DNA from: Acidobacteriota bacterium
GTDB taxonomy: Bacteria > Acidobacteriota > Terriglobia > Bryobacterales > Bryobacteraceae
Direction: 5' to 3'
Assembly: GCA_026394095.1 (NCBI GenBank)
Contig: JAPKYY010000359.1
Span: forward strand, 1 to 8,672
Length of the DNA: 8,672 bases
Shown here: in pieces, positions 6,075-8,672 of the stretch
Position numbering within the stretch: the stretch's first letter is position 1
Layout: each line of letters begins with the position of its first letter
Position numbers and translations under genes: made by a program
The notes under the pieces: generated by a model
Seen by the model: only the letters and a program-made list of their open reading frames with translations
What the model was told of the DNA's origin: nothing
The model's database searches: none

Positions 6075-7862
6075 CCTTACCGCCAGGTTATCTCTTGCTG
6101 CCCGCGCTTCCTGGCTGTTGGGTCCGAAATGTTGCTCGGCGATGGCCAAGGCCTGCTGCAATATAGTCTGCGCTTCGCCGGATATTCCTGTCCCCTTAAG
6201 CAGCATCCCAAGGTTCATCAGATCGATAAACAATTCCGGATGATTCGCCCCATAGACAGCCTGATCCACGGCCAAAGCCCTTCGGAAATGTGTCAGCGCC
6301 TCAGCGGGCTGCCCCTTGCTCAAAAGCAGATCGCCGAGGTTGGTCGAAACGGTTGCAAGCTCGGCAGTGCGCGGCCCTGTGCGCTTCAGCAGAACTGCCA
6401 GGGCATGACGCTCCAGACGTTCGGCCTCAAGAATCCGGCCCGAACTGTGAAGCATACTACCCAGGTTACTCAATACGCCCACGTTGTCCGGGTCTAGGAC
6501 GAGGGCTTGGCGAAGTATTTTCTCTGCCGAGCGGTTGTCCTTGTTCTCCCGGTGAAGAAACGAAAGATTGTTCATTACGATGACCTTGAAATCTTTCGAC
6601 TTGCTCGATGCCACAGCCTTTTCGTAAAACTCGCGAGCTCGTTCGGGCTCCATCGAAGCAAGCACAGACCAACTGCGGGCGGCTACTTCCGGGTCGGCGC
6701 TTTGTGTCGCTCTTTGCAGTAGCTCTTTGGCTTCGCCATTGCGACGCAACTCGCCGTAGAGCTTGGCCAGATTCTCCAAATCCACTGCATCGCCGCGCGT
6801 CCTTACGGCCTCAGACAAAGCCTCCACCGCTCCGGCGGAATCCCCCAGCGACTTAAGAAACATCCCGCGATCGCTCGCATGTGCAAGCTCGTAAATCGCA
6901 CGCAGCCCTTCGGGCGAAGCTGGCGATCGCACTCCTGTCCGGGCGACAGTCTTCACAGACCTCCCGACCGGAGTCATCGGCCTGGCTTTGTCGTAAATGC
7001 CAATCCAATGATTCGTAAATCGCAGCGAGGCGTTTGTGGGGACGCTTGGCATGTGACAGGAAACGCAAGAGGATGCTGCCGGCAGCGTCGTGCGATGTTT
7101 TATGTTGGCGTGGCAACCAGAACATTTGGCGTCATAATGTTTCGAATTTGTCTCGGCCGCCGTATGTGCACTGTGACAGGTCAGGCAGGATACAGCAGCC
7201 TTTTCAAAACAGCGCGACTGGCTCAAGAAGGCAGGTTCATGTCTCGAGTTCCAGGACAGGCCCCAGTCGGTGATGTCTGCGGCAGTGCGATGGCAGTCGC
7301 CGCAGTAGTCGTTCAACTCGGCCGGCGAAAAGCGCCGCGGGTTTTGGATCGTCGCCGCAGTAGGTTTCTTCAGGTGCTCCGAACCCGGGCCATGGCAAGC
7401 CTCACATTGGACGCCCGCTTCGGTCCAGTGGATTGCGCCATTCGATGCAAGTGATATCGGGCCGGTGGTGTGACATCGAAAACAACGCAGCGCCGTGCCC
7501 GAGGGATCGAGCGTTCGGTACTTGCGCCCCTTCGCATTCTCATGGCCGGGCGTAATGCCCATAGCCTTGCGTGCGGTGTAGTAGCTGAGCCCGTGCTCGA
7601 TATAGTGCTGTTCACCGTCGCGGCTCACATAAGTAACCGCCTTCTTGCCCGCGCCAAAGGCCCACTCGCCCGGGCTACCCGCCTCCGCCTTTTTCAAGGC
7701 ACGGGCGTGGCCCGTTTGAGCATGGCTCGCCGCCTGCATTGGATGACAGGCCTCACATGCTTTCGATCCGGAATAGCCAGCCGGATTGTGAGCCGGCTCC
7801 TGCCCGGCTGCGACGACAGCGAGCAGAGTCAGGCACCACAGCTGGTTGACTTTGGGAAGCAT
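6066..7862 (-). CDS. periplasmic seven-heme c-type cytochrome with C-terminal TPR repeats
   Basis: The product is 598 residues from the ATG at 7862, chosen over an upstream alternative start at 7949 because it gives a proper signal peptide (MLPKVNQLWCLTLLAVVAAG, then QEPAH). Seven CXXCH heme-c motifs are visible: CEACH 36-40, CFRCH 127-131, CEACH 153-157 (followed by GPGSEH, as in cytochrome c554-like proteins), CGDCH 187-191, CLTCH 226-230, CSGCH 247-251 and CVSCH 266-270. Heme attachment by this motif requires export, so the protein should act in the periplasm or at the outer surface in electron transfer. Residues 335-598 are TPR repeats, the last two of the kinesin-light-chain type (ELATVSTNLGDLLLSKGQ and LFIDLMNLGMLLKGTG), a protein-binding scaffold. 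The redox partner and substrate are unknown. The stop (TAA, 6068-6066) is one base from the convergent gene's stop. The DHA2-type transporter gene lies 105 bases upstream on the same strand. The fusion is intact, with no missing motif seen. Confidence 0.9.
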   Translation of the reverse strand: MLPKVNQLWCLTLLAVVAAGQEPAHNPAGYSGSKACEACHPMQAASHAQTGHARALKKAEAGSPGEWAFGAGKKAVTYVSRDGEQHYIEHGLSYYTARKAMGITPGHENAKGRKYRTLDPSGTALRCFRCHTTGPISLASNGAIHWTEAGVQCEACHGPGSEHLKKPTAATIQNPRRFSPAELNDYCGDCHRTAADITDWGLSWNSRHEPAFLSQSRCFEKAAVSCLTCHSAHTAAETNSKHYDAKCSGCHANIKHRTTLPAASSCVSCHMPSVPTNASLRFTNHWIGIYDKARPMTPVGRSVKTVARTGVRSPASPEGLRAIYELAHASDRGMFLKSLGDSAGAVEALSEAVRTRGDAVDLENLAKLYGELRRNGEAKELLQRATQSADPEVAARSWSVLASMEPERAREFYEKAVASSKSKDFKVIVMNNLSFLHRENKDNRSAEKILRQALVLDPDNVGVLSNLGSMLHSSGRILEAERLERHALAVLLKRTGPRTAELATVSTNLGDLLLSKGQPAEALTHFRRALAVDQAVYGANHPELFIDLMNLGMLLKGTGISGEAQTILQQALAIAEQHFGPNSQEARAARDNLAVRKP

Positions 7863-7916
7863 GAAAGACAATTCTCTCACCACTCTTGACCCACCCCCAG
7901 CACGCACTCTCCATGC

Positions 7917-7931
7917 GAATTTCCAAAATTC
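7917..7931. other. AT-rich inverted repeat between transporter and cytochrome genes
   Basis: GAATTT, loop CCA, AAATTC: a perfect 6-bp stem in the 105-base gap, 55 bases upstream of the cytochrome ATG and 37 bases past the transporter stop. No U-tract follows on the minus strand. It could be a small operator or chance; the region shows no clear promoter. Confidence 0.35.
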
Positions 7932-7967
7932 CTTTCTAACTTCTAGCAATAGACGAAACTCTGGTGG

Positions 7968-8672
7968 CTAAATCTGCCTGCTTCGCAGCGCACTCACAAG
8001 CCCCGCCGCCAAACAGAGTGCGGCCGCGATGCCAAGTCCGATCCTCGGTGCCTCATCGACTGTTGTCAAAGTAAAGAGCAGGGTCATGATGATTGCACCG
8101 GAACTTTGACCAATCAGGCGTGCGGTTGCCTGTATGCCGCCCGCAGCGGCACTCCGCTCAAGTGGAGCCGAAAGGAATAAGTTTTGGTTGTTCGGTACTT
8201 GAAAGAGGCCGAAACCCAGCCCGCAGAGCATGCTGATCGGTACCAGAGGCAGCGCGTTGTGCTGCAGTGGCCAAAATGCGGCTGCCAGGAGCCCGAGCGC
8301 CAGACAAGCTCCACCCAGTACGCAAAGCCAGGCTGTTGAAACACGATTCACAAGGCGGCCTGCGAGCGGGGCAGCAAAAGCCGCAGTGAGTGGCCAGGGT
8401 GTCAGGTAGAGGCCGATCATCCAGGCATCCTTTGAAAGACCATGCTGCAGGTAGAAGGGCAGAGCCACCATCGCCGCAGCAACGCCAGAAAAACAACAGA
8501 CCGAAGCTATGACTGAAATCTGGAATGAGCGGGAGTCGAGCAAGTCCAGCGGGATGAGAGGTGACTGCTTTGGCCTTTCCCGCCGAACTAGCGTCAGCAG
8601 TGCACTCGCTGCCAAGCTCAGCAACACAGCAGCAATCACAGGTCTTGCCGGAAGCACTTCCAATGCCAGCAC
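7968..8672 (-). CDS. MFS transporter, DHA2 (EmrB-like) family, C-terminal half; 5' end outside window
   Basis: The frame is open to the right edge (the GTG at 8672 is internal), so only the last 234 residues are seen. About seven hydrophobic segments are visible, starting near residues 11, 51, 83, 112, 140, 183 and 210. This is half of a 14-segment DHA2-type major facilitator. The linker PLIPLDLLDSRSF before the second segment matches the 'PL.dl.lf..r.F' seen in EmrB/QacA-type proteins. The segment GLGFGLFQVPNNQ and the later ERSAAAGGIQATARLIGQSSG correspond to the family's C-terminal Gly-rich motif with conserved Arg. Such proteins are proton-driven exporters of drugs or metabolites in the inner membrane; the substrate cannot be read from this part. 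Stop TAG at 7970-7968. The cytochrome gene follows 105 bases downstream in the same direction, but no functional link is evident. Confidence 0.87.
   Translation of the reverse strand: MLALEVLPARPVIAAVLLSLAASALLTLVRRERPKQSPLIPLDLLDSRSFQISVIASVCCFSGVAAAMVALPFYLQHGLSKDAWMIGLYLTPWPLTAAFAAPLAGRLVNRVSTAWLCVLGGACLALGLLAAAFWPLQHNALPLVPISMLCGLGFGLFQVPNNQNLFLSAPLERSAAAGGIQATARLIGQSSGAIIMTLLFTLTTVDEAPRIGLGIAAALCLAAGLVSALRSRQI

Noticed and set aside
6879..7454. 191-codon open frame on the plus strand
   Set aside because: It is antisense to the multiheme cytochrome, whose seven CXXCH motifs are unambiguous; composition is not protein-like.

Overview
The window is a moderately GC-rich piece of a Gram-negative-type bacterial chromosome. 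It carries no rRNA, tRNA, CRISPR array or transposase that I can support. The gene content fits a soil Acidobacteriota lineage of the Bryobacterales/Solibacter kind: a secreted DUF1080 protein, a YVTN-propeller/phosphoesterase fusion, and a periplasmic multiheme cytochrome fused to TPR repeats. That assignment is inferred from gene content and is not proven.

Left part (1-761, plus strand): the C-terminal portion of a YkuD-type L,D-transpeptidase runs in from the left edge. It is followed by a tiny secreted or membrane-type reading frame that appears broken by one extra base.

Centre-left (742-4571, minus strand): read in transcription order, this holds (i) a short hypothetical gene whose 5' end also appears broken by one extra base, (ii) a secreted DUF1080 (3-keto-disaccharide hydrolase-like) protein, and (iii) a large exported protein with an N-terminal YVTN/YncE beta-propeller and a C-terminal phosphoesterase domain. 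They are co-oriented, with gaps of 50 and 146 bases. Both DUF1080 and propeller/phosphoesterase proteins are typical exported hydrolases of copiotrophic soil bacteria. The 146-base gap contains a run of nine C and an inverted repeat at the DUF1080 stop codon.

Centre-right (4734-6064, plus strand): a single gene with a textbook ribosome binding site encodes a 439-residue, apparently cytoplasmic protein that I cannot assign to a family. It ends one base from the stop codon of the convergent gene on its right.

Right part (6066-8672, minus strand): a secreted seven-heme c-type cytochrome with a C-terminal TPR region, and upstream of it the C-terminal half of a DHA2-type (EmrB-like) major facilitator transporter that runs off the right edge.

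The main points for a second look are the two reading frames that each become intact if one C is removed from a CCC run, the unrecognised 439-residue protein, the seven-heme/TPR fusion, and the Lys that replaces the usual His in the L,D-transpeptidase active-site motif. I did not find convincing evidence for a new multi-gene system.
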